DNA of 52,183 nt from Cymbomonas tetramitiformis (taxonomy: Eukaryota; Chlorophyta; Pyramimonadophyceae; Pyramimonadales; Pyramimonadaceae). Each line of letters opens with the position of its first letter. Position 1 is the first letter of the stretch. Where the stretch lies: the NCBI GenBank assembly GCA_001247695.2, contig LGRX02034907.1, forward strand, positions 1 through 52,183, in the 5' to 3' direction. Positions 30,781 to 39,057 of this stretch are shown here, in pieces. The position numbers were made by a program, and so were the translations under genes. A model generated the notes under the pieces. That model searched no databases. It was not told where the DNA came from and worked only from the letters and a program-made list of their open reading frames with translations.

Positions 30781-30873
30781 AGTACTATTAAACCTCACTT
30801 TGGAACAACGGCAAAATCAAAAGTTCTGAAACAAGGATTACATATAGAGTAATATAATCTTACTTTGGAACAT
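30781..30873. repeat. GTTCC...GGAACA intergenic repeat unit (copy 5)
   Basis: Contains 'tttggaacaacggcaaaatc' and 'agtaatataatcttactttg' ending GGAACAT. It matches 34497-34595 over its length and the four-copy family at 27777-28351 at its ends. It lies between the 3' ends of the polymerase remnant (+) and the small gene (-). Confidence 0.7.
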
Positions 30874-30883
30874 TTACTACTAA

Positions 30884-31162
30884 TCACCACAACAATCGGT
30901 CGGCGTAATATCCATTGCTACCGACTACATTACGGTCTTTCTTATGCCTGATTTTGTACAATTGACGTCGCTCATCGGCATATTCTTTACCCTTCGATGC
31001 CATATACGTTGGATAATCAGAAGCACCAAGCTGACCCACCTGAGCGACTAATTTACCATCCTTGAAAACATCAATTTTTTTGCTTTGATTCTTTGAAGGA
31101 CTGACCTTTACACCGAGTTTACGTGCTTGACTTTTTGTGTAAGTTTTAATGTGATAAGTCAT
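30884..31162 (-). CDS. small conserved viral protein, DUF5754-like (PLV-B)
   Basis: 92 residues, ATG at 31162. Body 'KKIDVFKDGKLVAQVGQLGA' then 'DYPTYMASKGKEYADERRQL' and a terminal 'GSNGYYADRLLW'. Paralogous to 38317-38610 and 47127-47417. The K(L/I)DV...G...DY..Y...KG.EYA..RR.LY..RH pattern matches, from memory, a small family (DUF5754) spread through giant viruses and PLVs. Function unknown; basic, so nucleic-acid binding is conceivable. It is divergent from the integrase, sharing a 30-bp AT-rich promoter gap. Confidence 0.75.
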   Translation of the reverse strand: MTYHIKTYTKSQARKLGVKVSPSKNQSKKIDVFKDGKLVAQVGQLGASDYPTYMASKGKEYADERRQLYKIRHKKDRNVVGSNGYYADRLLW

Positions 31163-31192
31163 TGTATACTATATGTAACACTATTATATAGT

Positions 31193-32506
31193 ATGACAAG
31201 TAAACCAATATCTGAGAGTAGACTTCAAGAGTTATTTTTAGACCCAAAGTTTGGTCAATCTAGTGCCAATGCATTTACCAAGAAGCTTAAAGCACAAGGT
31301 TACAAGGTCACAGAATCTCAGGTCAAGGCTGCTATTTCCAAGACTGAGACATCACAAGTTTTATCACAGCCTAAAAGGGTAAATCGTAAGGATTACTTCC
31401 CGACGTATGGGCCGGTCAATAAGGTCTCTATACAAGCCGATTTGGCTTTTATACCGAAAGATAAGTCGGTGAACAAAGGATATGCCGTTCTTCTGACTGC
31501 GGTTAACGTTAATACTAACAAAGCGTATGCAATCGCTTTGAAATCCAAAACCGTCAGAGATAAGAACAATAAAAGACAAGAGGATGTGGAGGGCATCATT
31601 CCTGCCATGAAACGATTGATAAACGAAACCAAAATGGACACTCTTAGTACAGACTTAGGCAGCGAGTTCACGAACAAACCAGTTCAAGCATTGTTGAAAG
31701 AGAAGGGTATCGAACATTACACGTCTCAAAAAGAGGACCACACTCGTCAAGGGAAAATCGAGCGGTTTAACAAAACTTTGAAACGAAGATTTAATTTTAA
31801 CGAGGCGAGAACCGGTAAAAATAATTGGGTTGACTATTTGGACTCTATCGTCGAGAACTATAATGAAACGGTAAACCAAGGTAATATCAATGATACCCCT
31901 CCCGATGACATGAATAAGAATCGTGTGATTAGAAGTGTCTTGTTGAAACGCAATCAAACTGCCAAACTCTTACAGAAGTTAGACATTAAACCAGGCGATA
32001 GGGTGCGATTACGTGTGACTAAGAAGACGTTTGACAAAGAGAGCCAAACATGGTCTACGCAGGTGTATAAGGTCAGAAGTAGAAAGGGATTGTCTTTCGT
32101 AATAGAGGACGGCGACGGTGATACCTTAAGCCGACAATACAAGCCGCGAGAACTGAAAGAGGTTCAAGGACCTGTTTCCAAACCATCCAAAGAGACCCGA
32201 GGTAGTAAGACTGATAGTGAAAGTAAACAGGCTGCAAAATCTGAGCGTGCGTTGAAGAAAGAGGGTATAGAAGGAAATACTGCTTCCAAGACATCTAGAA
32301 ATTACGACAACTATGAGGTCAATGTGTTTATCAGCGACAAAAAATCCCCTAATTATCAAAAGACATTGAAAGGTTACCTCAAGCTCAATCGGTCTGGGAA
32401 AAGCAAGCGTAAATATCAATTGATATTCTATGAGAAGTCTGAAGAGAATGAGTTTGTTGATATTCCAGACCCGGAAATCAAGTTGTTGAAAAAAAGAAAC
32501 CGTTAA
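31193..32506 (+). CDS. retroviral-type integrase (DD35E) of polinton/PLV type
   Basis: 437 residues from ATG 31193. The N-terminus 'RLQELFLDPKFGQSSANAFT' is typical of PLV and virophage integrases and replaces an HHCC finger. The rve core has D83 ('SIQADLAF'), D154 ('LSTDLGSEF') and E190 ('GKIERFNKTLKRRF'): exactly 35 residues lie between the last two. A chromodomain- or SH3-like beta region follows (about 265-320, 'KPGDRVRLRVTKKTF'), then a Lys/Ser-rich linker and a last globular part (about 385-437). It would insert the viral DNA into host chromosomes. The frame is intact, unlike most neighbours. Confidence 0.93.
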   Translation: MTSKPISESRLQELFLDPKFGQSSANAFTKKLKAQGYKVTESQVKAAISKTETSQVLSQPKRVNRKDYFPTYGPVNKVSIQADLAFIPKDKSVNKGYAVLLTAVNVNTNKAYAIALKSKTVRDKNNKRQEDVEGIIPAMKRLINETKMDTLSTDLGSEFTNKPVQALLKEKGIEHYTSQKEDHTRQGKIERFNKTLKRRFNFNEARTGKNNWVDYLDSIVENYNETVNQGNINDTPPDDMNKNRVIRSVLLKRNQTAKLLQKLDIKPGDRVRLRVTKKTFDKESQTWSTQVYKVRSRKGLSFVIEDGDGDTLSRQYKPRELKEVQGPVSKPSKETRGSKTDSESKQAAKSERALKKEGIEGNTASKTSRNYDNYEVNVFISDKKSPNYQKTLKGYLKLNRSGKSKRKYQLIFYEKSEENEFVDIPDPEIKLLKKRNR

Positions 32507-32512
32507 TATATA

Positions 32513-33134
32513 ATGAGAACAATATTGACCGATGAGGTCGGAAGACGCAATTGTATGAAAATGATGGGAATTGCCAACGGCTCAAGTTCCGACACTCTGT
32601 TTCAAGGATATGGTAAACTTGCTAAAAGCAACTACGTAATAACGATGTCCCCTAAGAACAGTGCTGTGTTCTATAACACTCTAAGAGATTCAGGGATAAA
32701 TTCCAATGCATTAGTGAGAGATATTCAGGACTATAGCAGTGGTATTAATATAACCATGCCTAATCCTATGATGACAATGAATCCAATGCACACAATGACA
32801 CAAGACGATATCAATAATCAAGCGTTGCAGCGTATTGCCAAAGACGCTCAAGACCGAAACGCCATGTTCGCAGATGCATCCAAAGAACTAATACCAACCA
32901 CTCCTGAAGCTGGACCGTCAAGGATTACTGGAAAGGATAGAATATATAAAACTTGCAGTCGCAGAATCATTGGAGTTACGTGAATTGTCGTCGCCGAGAA
33001 TGTTTGGTAACCAAGCATCCACAAGAGTAACAACAAGAAGTCAGGTACCACCACCGGCTCCAATGAGTCCTTTACAAAAAGGAATAAGTTACATAACTGG
33101 AGCCGATTTAGCACCCAAATCAAAAAGTACTTAA
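32513..33134 (+). pseudogene. conserved PLV protein of unknown function, one frameshift
   Basis: ATG six bases after the integrase stop (MRTILTDEVGRRNCMKMMGI). The frame is open to about 32943 and continues, shifted by one base, to TAA at 33132-33134 ('QVPPPAPMSPLQKGISYITG'). The N-terminal 60 residues match the first part of the chimera at 22030-23133. Met/Asn-rich middle ('MPNPMMTMNPMHTM'). Tight packing between integrase and lipase suggests co-expression in the viral genome. I do not recognise a domain. Confidence 0.6.
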
Positions 33135-33139
33135 TAGTA

Positions 33140-34498
33140 ATGCAAGTACCTTGTAATCAAAGCTATCAGTCCAATGCTTACTGTCGTCCGTCAACCAGTT
33201 CTTTTAATAATTCTGTTGATGCCGATAAAGATGAGAAACAAATACATAGTCCGGTTTCGCGTAACAGATCTGACAACAGCAGTAAACCTTTCAAAACTAT
33301 GGTTACAGTCAAGAGTAAACCAATCATGAAACCTAACGATGTTGACAAGTACACACAAAGGGACACCTCTAATTTGCTGAATGCCTTAAGTCAAGACGCC
33401 GTAAAATTTCCAAGAACCGCCCTGAACAAAGTCTTTGGTGCTAATATCACGTCTAGGGACAATCCTACACAAACAAGGTATGCACGGGCATCAGATGTCT
33501 CTTATGCTTATAGTTATGGTGACCGAGGTCGGTTGAAAAGTATTATGAAAGGACTTCCGGGTTATTACGTAGACCGAAGTTTGTCGGGTAGAAACTCTAC
33601 AACGTTGGTCAATCCTAAAAGCCAAGACGTTATTATTGCATATCGAGGCTCTGATGCAGAATTTGGAAGTCTGAACACTCTTGCCCAGGACATCTCACGT
33701 GGACAAAATGTAGAAGATTGGTATGTAAATCTTTTGACATTGATGAAACAACAACGTAGTACATCAAGATATCAAGAAGCACAACAACGATTTGACGATG
33801 TCAAAAGTAAATACGGTGGGTATAAGTTATCTGTGACTGGTCACTCTAATGGAGGTGGTCAAAGCAATTATATAGCCGAAGTTAACAACGTAGAAGGGCA
33901 TCATTTCAACCCAGCAATCAATCCTATGCAAGAACCGATGAACACTCCTACGGAAAAGCAGGTGTTGTACTCAACAGAAGGCGATTTAGTGTCATTACCA
34001 GCCCGGTTGAAACCACATGCTAAAAGCAATTACGATATCGTGCACGTCAATCCAAAGGTAGGTACGGAAAACGATTTGACAAAATTACATAGCGTGGAAC
34101 AGATGTACTCAGATGCACCGGAGTCTACGCGGGTTAGTACAGCGAGGTCTCGTTACGGCTTTGCCAACGCCATGACAGGTTCGGCTGTGGGAGGGTACCT
34201 TGGATATTACACACCGACTGACACCAACGACGAACGTATCTTTAGGACCACTCAATGTTTATTAGAACCAATCTTACTATCAGAAACTCCCAATGTGATT
34301 TTCACAGATTTCATGAATATAATGGGTGTTACGGAAAGCTTAGGTGAGAAGAATTACATACGTGGAAAATTGGGATTGAATCCTATAGAACAGAAACCAT
34401 TAACGGAAGTGCCAGTATATGACCCAATCACAGAGATGATACGCCAAGCCACTGGTCGTGCTGACCAAGACAAGGAGTTGTTCCAAAATGAGATTTAA
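33140..34498 (+). CDS. class 3-like lipase / alpha-beta hydrolase
   Basis: 452 residues from ATG 33140, six bases after the previous gene. Residues about 150-300 form the hydrolase core: 'DVIIAYRGSDAEF' (oxyanion region), 'VEDWYVNLL', then the nucleophile elbow 'LSVTGHSNGGGQSN' with Ser in GHSNG, and 'YSTEGDLVSLPARL' with the probable catalytic Asp. A conserved His ('HFNPAINP') follows the elbow; which His completes the triad is unclear. The first 120 residues are Ser/Asn-rich and probably disordered. The C-terminal 100 residues are shared with the PLV-A copy (20818-21809). Lipases of this type occur in several PLVs and large viruses and may act at entry or release. The frame is intact. Confidence 0.85.
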   Translation: MQVPCNQSYQSNAYCRPSTSSFNNSVDADKDEKQIHSPVSRNRSDNSSKPFKTMVTVKSKPIMKPNDVDKYTQRDTSNLLNALSQDAVKFPRTALNKVFGANITSRDNPTQTRYARASDVSYAYSYGDRGRLKSIMKGLPGYYVDRSLSGRNSTTLVNPKSQDVIIAYRGSDAEFGSLNTLAQDISRGQNVEDWYVNLLTLMKQQRSTSRYQEAQQRFDDVKSKYGGYKLSVTGHSNGGGQSNYIAEVNNVEGHHFNPAINPMQEPMNTPTEKQVLYSTEGDLVSLPARLKPHAKSNYDIVHVNPKVGTENDLTKLHSVEQMYSDAPESTRVSTARSRYGFANAMTGSAVGGYLGYYTPTDTNDERIFRTTQCLLEPILLSETPNVIFTDFMNIMGVTESLGEKNYIRGKLGLNPIEQKPLTEVPVYDPITEMIRQATGRADQDKELFQNEI

Positions 34499-34595
34499 TA
34501 TAGAGTAATATAAGCTTACTTAGGAACAACGGCAAAATCAAAAGTTCCGAAACGAGGATTATATATAGTATATTATAACCTTTGTTTGGAACATT
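34497..34595. repeat. GTTCC...GGAACA intergenic repeat unit (copy 6)
   Basis: Near-copy of 30781-30873 (shared 'ggaacaacggcaaaatcaaa' and a TATATAGTATATTATAA centre) lying 26 bases upstream of the next start codon. It may hold a promoter or a terminator for the flanking viral genes. Confidence 0.65.
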
Positions 34596-34620
34596 GATAA
34601 ATTTGATTTATATAATAATA

Positions 34621-34887
34621 ATGAGCAACATTCAAAGAACGTTGCCTCTGGACCGTCAAGAATTGATACGCTTAGCCAAACTTCAATACCCAGACCTTAA
34701 AGAAACACATATGGAACTCCTCGTTGATGATTATATCAAACGTCCAGACTATTACGATGATTTGTACAACGGCAATATTGAGGAACCGAAACCTTTAGAC
34801 AGAGATACTGTTGATTCCATCGGCAAAAATGTGCACATTGTTGCTGGAAAAGATAATTGTTATATTAATAACGATGAGCGTGATTAG
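34621..34887 (+). CDS. small PLV-B protein, unknown
   Basis: 88 residues, MSNIQRTLPLDRQELIRLAK, acidic C-terminal half. Its last 14 bases overlap the start of the capsid-like gene in another frame (ATG 34874), which is typical compact viral packing. No motif is recognised; possibly a small virion or assembly protein because of its position. Confidence 0.6.
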   Translation: MSNIQRTLPLDRQELIRLAKLQYPDLKETHMELLVDDYIKRPDYYDDLYNGNIEEPKPLDRDTVDSIGKNVHIVAGKDNCYINNDERD

Positions 34888-35887
34888 TACGAGAACTTTG
34901 TTCTTGTCTTCGGAAGACAATAGTAATGGAGATGCACGAGTTCTACAGATGAACGTACCAACTCAGTTGACAAATTATCGAGTGGAATCGAAATTGAGAT
35001 TAACATTGAATACTTTTTCTTGTGCAAAGACATGGTACAGTATTAATGAAACCAATGGCATCTTCTATGTGGGTCATACGGTAAATAATACTTTAACGGA
35101 AGTGAAAATACCTTATGCAAATTATACAGAGCTGGACCAATTCACATCTAAACTGGCCACCGCAATAAGAACTGCTATCGGTGGCACGACCTTACAAACA
35201 GTTACCATAACTTATGATAAGGACAACGGCGGGGCCTTAAATTATGAGAACAAATTTCGTATAGAATTAAGACCACCACAGCCCGATGTAAAGTTTGTAG
35301 CTTTTAGTGTCAGCGGCGATTTTCAAGCTATACCTGGGTCTCCTTTAGACGCCGCCTTAAATACCTCAGTTTCCAGAGCAGGCAAATACAACGATTCCGA
35401 CCAAGTACTCGGTGGTCGTGTTAACCGCAGTACGGCAGGTATGAGTACAGTGTCTCAGCTCTTAGACTTGTTTCAAACAAGTTATGTTGTAGCGTACAGC
35501 TTATGTGAATCGATATACCCTTGCAACATTCAGACCAATGATGCTCTATACCTTCGTATTACATCGCTACCGACACACAACATTGAATCAACGAACCTAT
35601 CCACATTTACGAACAGCAATGAAATGATTAGCAGCGATATATTTGCAAAGATATTGCTACCCAGCGATACAACAACAGACTTCATAAGATATATAGACCC
35701 GAACCAAAACTTTGTCATCGAAGTTTCAGGGTCACAATTCACTTCCTTTAGAATCACCTTGACTGACAGTAAAGCCCGACTGATACCATTAGCGTCCCCT
35801 ACTTCAGCTAGCGACGGCAGCGTAAATTATTCTATAAGTATCAAGGTCGAAGAATTAGCACCTGTTGGTCTCTCAGATATTTTATAA
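34874..35887 (+). CDS. putative capsid protein (minor capsid/penton-like)
   Basis: 337 residues from ATG 34874 (MSVISTRTLFLSSEDNSNGD). It is almost entirely beta-prone with few Cys, and has 'CNIQTNDALYLRITSLPTHN', 'MISSDIFAKILLPSDTTTDF' and 'FVIEVSGSQFTSFRITLTDS'. The last, followed by an R-L-I-P strand, resembles the C-terminal strands of jelly-roll minor capsid/penton proteins of PLVs and virophages. I base this on overall pattern, not a diagnostic motif. Length (about 340) suits a minor capsid protein better than a major one (450-650). No major capsid gene was recognised. Confidence 0.55.
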   Translation: MSVISTRTLFLSSEDNSNGDARVLQMNVPTQLTNYRVESKLRLTLNTFSCAKTWYSINETNGIFYVGHTVNNTLTEVKIPYANYTELDQFTSKLATAIRTAIGGTTLQTVTITYDKDNGGALNYENKFRIELRPPQPDVKFVAFSVSGDFQAIPGSPLDAALNTSVSRAGKYNDSDQVLGGRVNRSTAGMSTVSQLLDLFQTSYVVAYSLCESIYPCNIQTNDALYLRITSLPTHNIESTNLSTFTNSNEMISSDIFAKILLPSDTTTDFIRYIDPNQNFVIEVSGSQFTSFRITLTDSKARLIPLASPTSASDGSVNYSISIKVEELAPVGLSDIL

Positions 35888-35909
35888 TCTTTATAATATA
35901 TATACAAGA

Positions 35910-36000
35910 ATGAGCCTTCCGATGAGCCTGGCGTACGGGCTGTCAAAAATGAACTCATATTCAACTAATTACTTCTACTTGTGTAAAAAAAATTGGGTGT
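35910..36000 (+). pseudogene. start of a truncated viral gene after the capsid-like gene
   Basis: ATG 23 bases after the capsid stop encodes 'MSLPMSLAYGLSKMNSYSTN', then runs into low-complexity AT-rich DNA and stops. It is probably the first codons of the next PLV-B gene, cut off by a deletion or the edge of the PLV-B tract. Confidence 0.35.
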
Positions 36001-36434
36001 TTCGGTGTTTTTCCCCCGATTTTTTTTAAAATTTTATGTAGAGCATTTTTAGGAATTCGCTTGTGGTCGAATGTTGGTAGTTTGCTCCAGTATTTTGTGT
36101 GTCCCTTCTCCTGCTCTCCTGAGCCATTCCCTGAAGTTTCCCGACGTCTTTCCCGTCATGTTGTGCCGTGCGCGTGCATTTGCGTCCCTAGGATGGTAAT
36201 ATAACAATTTGTAATGTAGATAGTTCTATTCAAATGACAATGTTTAGTCAAGAAATGAATAATGAATATTGTAAAGCAATTTTAGAGTTAATAGGGCGTC
36301 TATAAGGTATTAAACTTTGAAAACAACTTTAAAACAATTTTACCTTTTTTATTTCATATAATTTCGATTTTGCAAAAACCTCAAAAAATAAAATCCACTT
36401 AAAGAGTGTAACTCAGTAGTGTAAACAAAGCAAG
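36001..36434. other. AT-rich spacer, no gene seen
   Basis: Short frames only. Base composition falls from the PLV-B level to a much more AT-rich level, suggesting a junction between two DNA sources near 36000. Confidence 0.45.
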
Positions 36435-36815
36435 ATGAATACATTAGACTTACATTGTTGGATTGAACGTAAGGATGGTTCTATTTATGACCCAACTCCG
36501 ATAATGAATGAAGATTTTATTTTTATGTTTCGTAATATAAGTGACAAAACAAGATATTATGAAAAATATGAAGGTGATGAATTAAAAGATGCTTGCATCA
36601 ATGTTTTTGATGTTATCAAAAATTTTGAAAAAGATAATGAAAAAAATGGAATTAGTACAAGAACTCAAGTAAAAAAGAACAAATATTCTTTACCAAGCTT
36701 ATGTTTCTTGAATGCTTATTATTGGTTACAAGACCATAAAGGTAAAGGTAGAATGAAAATAGGAAAAATGGGTTGGAAAACAAATGAAGGAAACATATGG
36801 TGGAAATTTGGATAA
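36435..36815 (+). CDS. unknown viral-like ORF
   Basis: 126 residues, MNTLDLHCWIERKDGSIYDP. Rich in Lys, Asn and aromatic residues, ending 'GWKTNEGNIWWKFG'. 'H.WIE..DG.IYDPTP' resembles start regions of uncharacterised phage and large-virus proteins, but I cannot name a family. Codon use is strongly AT, like PLV-A, although it lies inside the 11.6-kb element. Ends intact. Confidence 0.5.
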   Translation: MNTLDLHCWIERKDGSIYDPTPIMNEDFIFMFRNISDKTRYYEKYEGDELKDACINVFDVIKNFEKDNEKNGISTRTQVKKNKYSLPSLCFLNAYYWLQDHKGKGRMKIGKMGWKTNEGNIWWKFG

Positions 36816-37077
36816 ATGATTTAAGAACAATTAACATGTATATATATTGAGAACTTAATTAATTTACTTTTCATTTACTTACAATTTTTATCTTTATCTT
36901 TTATCTTTTGTTTTTATTTTACATTTATTATTATTATTTTTATTGTAGATTTTTATTTATTTTTGATCGTATACACATTTAATCACGTAATTTATTCTCA
37001 ATTTATTACGTAATCATTTCTTGTATTAATTATTTAGTTATTTGGTGGTACGCTATAATCGGTACTTTACTACTGCG

Positions 37078-37130
37078 GACGCATGTACCCGTCATGTACC
37101 CGGTCGCGGGTACATGCCGGGTACGCATGC
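37078..37130 (+). repeat. GTACCCG/GGGTACATG cluster
   Basis: Four copies of the subterminal motif in both orientations, separated from the terminal array by the tandem duplication 37145-37742. May be the inner edge of the right subterminal region. Confidence 0.6.
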
Positions 37131-37323
37131 CGCGCCGCGCCGCGCCGTTAAAAACTTTGAGTTGCGGCAGTCACTGGGACGTGTTTCGTACGATAGCCCT
37201 CGACGTCGACTACAGATCCAGCGGGCTCGAAAGAGGTACCGGATCGTCTATAATTAAATTTATAGATCGCTTGTAAAAATAATGTATATAAATGGGGTGG
37301 GGGGGATAATTAACATCAAATAT

Positions 37324-37392
37324 GGCGCAATAGTGTAGTGGTAACATACTCGTCATGAATTCGAGAGACTAGGGTTCGATTCCCGTTGCGCC
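37324..37392 (+). tRNA. tRNA-like sequence, copy 1
   Basis: A perfect 7-bp acceptor stem (GGCGCAA with TTGCGCC), a D-arm like real tRNAs (TAGTGTAGTGGTAACAT, box A), and GGTTCGATTCC (box B) are present. The anticodon arm is CTCG...CGAG with a 9-base interior, and the T stem has a mismatch, so the anticodon is unclear (CAT, TGA or GAA by alignment). A TTTT follows six bases later region-wise (CCTTTTCCC), as for a Pol III stop. It may be a real tRNA, a pseudogene or a SINE-like head. Confidence 0.5.
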
Positions 37393-37620
37393 TTTTCCCA
37401 AAAAAATAATTAAAAACCCAATGGGTGAGAATGAAAAATTCTTGTTAAAAACTTTGAGTTGCGGCAGTCACTGGGACGTGTTTCGTACGATAGCCCTCGA
37501 CGTCGACTACAGATCCAGCGGGCTCGAAAGAGGTACCGGATCGTCTATAATTAAATTTATAGATCGCTTGTAAAAATAATGTATATAAATGGGGTGGGGG
37601 GGATAATTAACATCAAATAT

Positions 37621-37689
37621 GGCGCAATAGTGTAGTGGTAACATACTCGTCATGAATTCGAGAGACTAGGGTTCGATTCCCGTTGCGCC
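37621..37689 (+). tRNA. tRNA-like sequence, copy 2
   Basis: Identical over all 69 bases to copy 1, in the second unit of the tandem duplication. The same irregular anticodon arm applies. Confidence 0.5.
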
Positions 37690-37749
37690 TTTTCCCAAAA
37701 AAAAAAATAATTAAAAAACCCAATGGGTGAGAATGAAAAATTCTTGTTA

Positions 37750-37925
37750 AAAAGTACACGTCGGGTACAAGGTAGAGTACACGTGTACCCGACATGTACC
37801 AAACCCCGTTTTTTACTGTTTTGGTACACGTCGGGTACACGTCGGGTACATGTTGGGTACACGTTGGGTACACGTTGGGTTCACGTCCCGGGTACATGTC
37901 GGGTACATATGCACTGGGGTTTCCA
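37750..37925 (+). repeat. right subterminal GGGTACA array
   Basis: About ten copies of CGGGTACA/TGGGTACA with spacing of about 12, mainly in one orientation and opposite to most motifs at the left end. They run up to the terminal AAATTTGTAGGG. Confidence 0.8.
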
Positions 37926-37937
37926 AAATTTGTAGGG

Positions 37938-38304
37938 TCATAAAGTCTCTATGGTGTAATAGACCACCGTCGGCCGGGTTTTCAATAAACCAATAGGCGG
38001 GTTGAAAGTAATTTATTATTTCAATGGTTTTTTTCACTATGTTGTCGGCCAAAATGAGATTTCGTGGTTTGCGCCGGTGTGCTTTAGAATATTCGGTACA
38101 AGGCGGACTAGCCCAAATTATATCAAAATCTTTTGGAAAATATTTTTTTTTGTAATTCCATTCAAGTATATCACATTGTATTGTTGGATTATACCTTTTC
38201 ATAATGTCTAATGTTATTATTTCACAATTTTCATAATTTGCGTTTTCTTTTAAAATTTCATTTGAAAAAGATTTTGTTCCGCAAAACAGTTCTATTATTT
38301 TCAT
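37938..38304 (-). pseudogene. N-terminal half of the split cytosine-5 methyltransferase
   Basis: Starts MKIIELFCGTKSFSNEILKE (motif I, SAM binding) at 38304. The catalytic motif IV is 'WASPPCTEYSKAHRRKPR', with the Cys at about 38103-38105, followed by 'YWFIENPADGGLLHHRDFM' (motif VI region). The frame is cut at the TCA duplication; the rest lies at 26004-26314. Joined across the insertion, the reading frame is continuous, so this gene was intact when it was hit. Divergent from 38317, with only 12 bases between the starts. Confidence 0.9.
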
Positions 38305-38316
38305 TTATTATTGTAA

Positions 38317-38610
38317 ATGACTTGTAATTACACAATAAGTGAACATACGAAAAAAAAAAAAGCAAGAACATTAAATGTTTATGTGAAACTTTCAACAAAT
38401 AAGAAGAAGAAATTAGATGTACTTGACAAAAAATCTGGTAAGAAACTAGCTAGTATTGGTGCTTGTGGAATGTTAGACTATCCATCTTACATAAAGTCTA
38501 AAGGTATTGAGTATGCACAGCATAGAAGACAACTCTATCAGAAACGACATCAAAACAATCGATTTGTTAAGGGTTCTAATGGTTATTATGCGGATAAACT
38601 ATTGTGGTAG
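38317..38610 (+). CDS. small conserved viral protein, DUF5754-like (PLV-A copy 1)
   Basis: 97 residues, MTCNYTISEHTKKKKARTLN; the same family as 30884-31162 and 47127-47417 ('KLDVLDKKSGKKLASIGACG', ending 'GSNGYYADKLLW'). It is transcribed divergently from the cytosine methyltransferase, the same arrangement as in the second cassette at 46445-47417. Intact. Confidence 0.75.
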   Translation: MTCNYTISEHTKKKKARTLNVYVKLSTNKKKKLDVLDKKSGKKLASIGACGMLDYPSYIKSKGIEYAQHRRQLYQKRHQNNRFVKGSNGYYADKLLW

Positions 38611-38777
38611 ATATGAGAAAACATAAGACAACTCTTTTTTATTTAAAAAGACTTTCTAGGAGTACTCGTTGTACTCACTATAGCACTACTACTATTATGA
38701 CTAACTAGCTATATGAACTGCAGCCTTTACTTAAAATTATTCATAACTTTCACACACCTTAAACCTACGACCTAAGT

Positions 38778-38984
38778 ATGTCACCTCCTATACTAGAAGA
38801 AGGTCAAAAGCCTTGCCCCATCTTACATACAAAAGGAAAATACATCGGCCAAGTTTGTGGATGGCCGATTAGAGTATACAAAGGGATTACATACGACCGA
38901 TGTTGGCGGCACGTTATGTATTTTAAAAACGAGAAAAAAAACAACAACGGGATGAACGACAAGGGGATCAACAACAACCTCTAA
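38778..38984 (+). CDS. small Cys/His protein, possible zinc binding
   Basis: 68 residues: 'GQKPCPILHTKGKYIGQVCG' then 'GITYDRCWRH'. Cys, Cys, Cys, His spacing suggests a small zinc finger, similar in layout to the N-terminus of the protein at 40357 (C...C...C..H). Another frame continues for about 30 codons past the stop (to about 39057), so a frameshift in the tail is possible. Confidence 0.45.
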   Translation: MSPPILEEGQKPCPILHTKGKYIGQVCGWPIRVYKGITYDRCWRHVMYFKNEKKNNNGMNDKGINNNL

Positions 38985-39057
38985 AGAAAAAAACGAAAAG
39001 AACGCGCTGTAGTGTGCAACAAGCAGCCGAAATGGCTGAAACTGTGGTTATAGAATA

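Larger units (their letters stand above)
37145..37742 (+). repeat. tandem duplication, unit about 298 bp, containing tRNA-like sequence
   Basis: Two near-identical units (about 37145-37442 and 37443-37742). Each has 'aactttgagttgcggcagtc', 'cgtacgatagccctcgacgt', a TATATAAATGGGGTGGGGGG tract, and a 69-nt tRNA-like segment followed by a T-rich stretch. High identity implies a recent duplication. Confidence 0.88.
26315..37937. mobile_element. 11.6-kb CACTA-like element carrying PLV-B genes
   Basis: Ends are CCCTACAAATTT (26315-26326) and AAATTTGTAGGG (37926-37937); the match extends as CCCTACAAATTTwGGA. They are flanked by TCA (26312-26314 and 37938-37940). The undisturbed site is visible in the paralogous methyltransferase gene at 46750-46757 (GGAATCATAAAG), which confirms insertion with a 3-bp duplication. 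Both ends have arrays of GTACCCGACATGTACCCG-type motifs, and 27093-27350 resembles the C-terminus of CACTA (En/Spm) transposases. Terminus, 3-bp duplication and subterminal arrays fit CACTA. The interior (about 27500-36000) is PLV DNA, so this is either a CACTA element invaded by a virus or one that captured it. It could instead be an unrecognised virus-transposon hybrid. Confidence 0.8.

Noticed and set aside
37613..37935. Frames through the right subterminal array and tRNA-like unit
   Set aside because: Same explanation as the left array: repeat-driven open frames of Tyr-Pro-Thr-Cys-Thr type.
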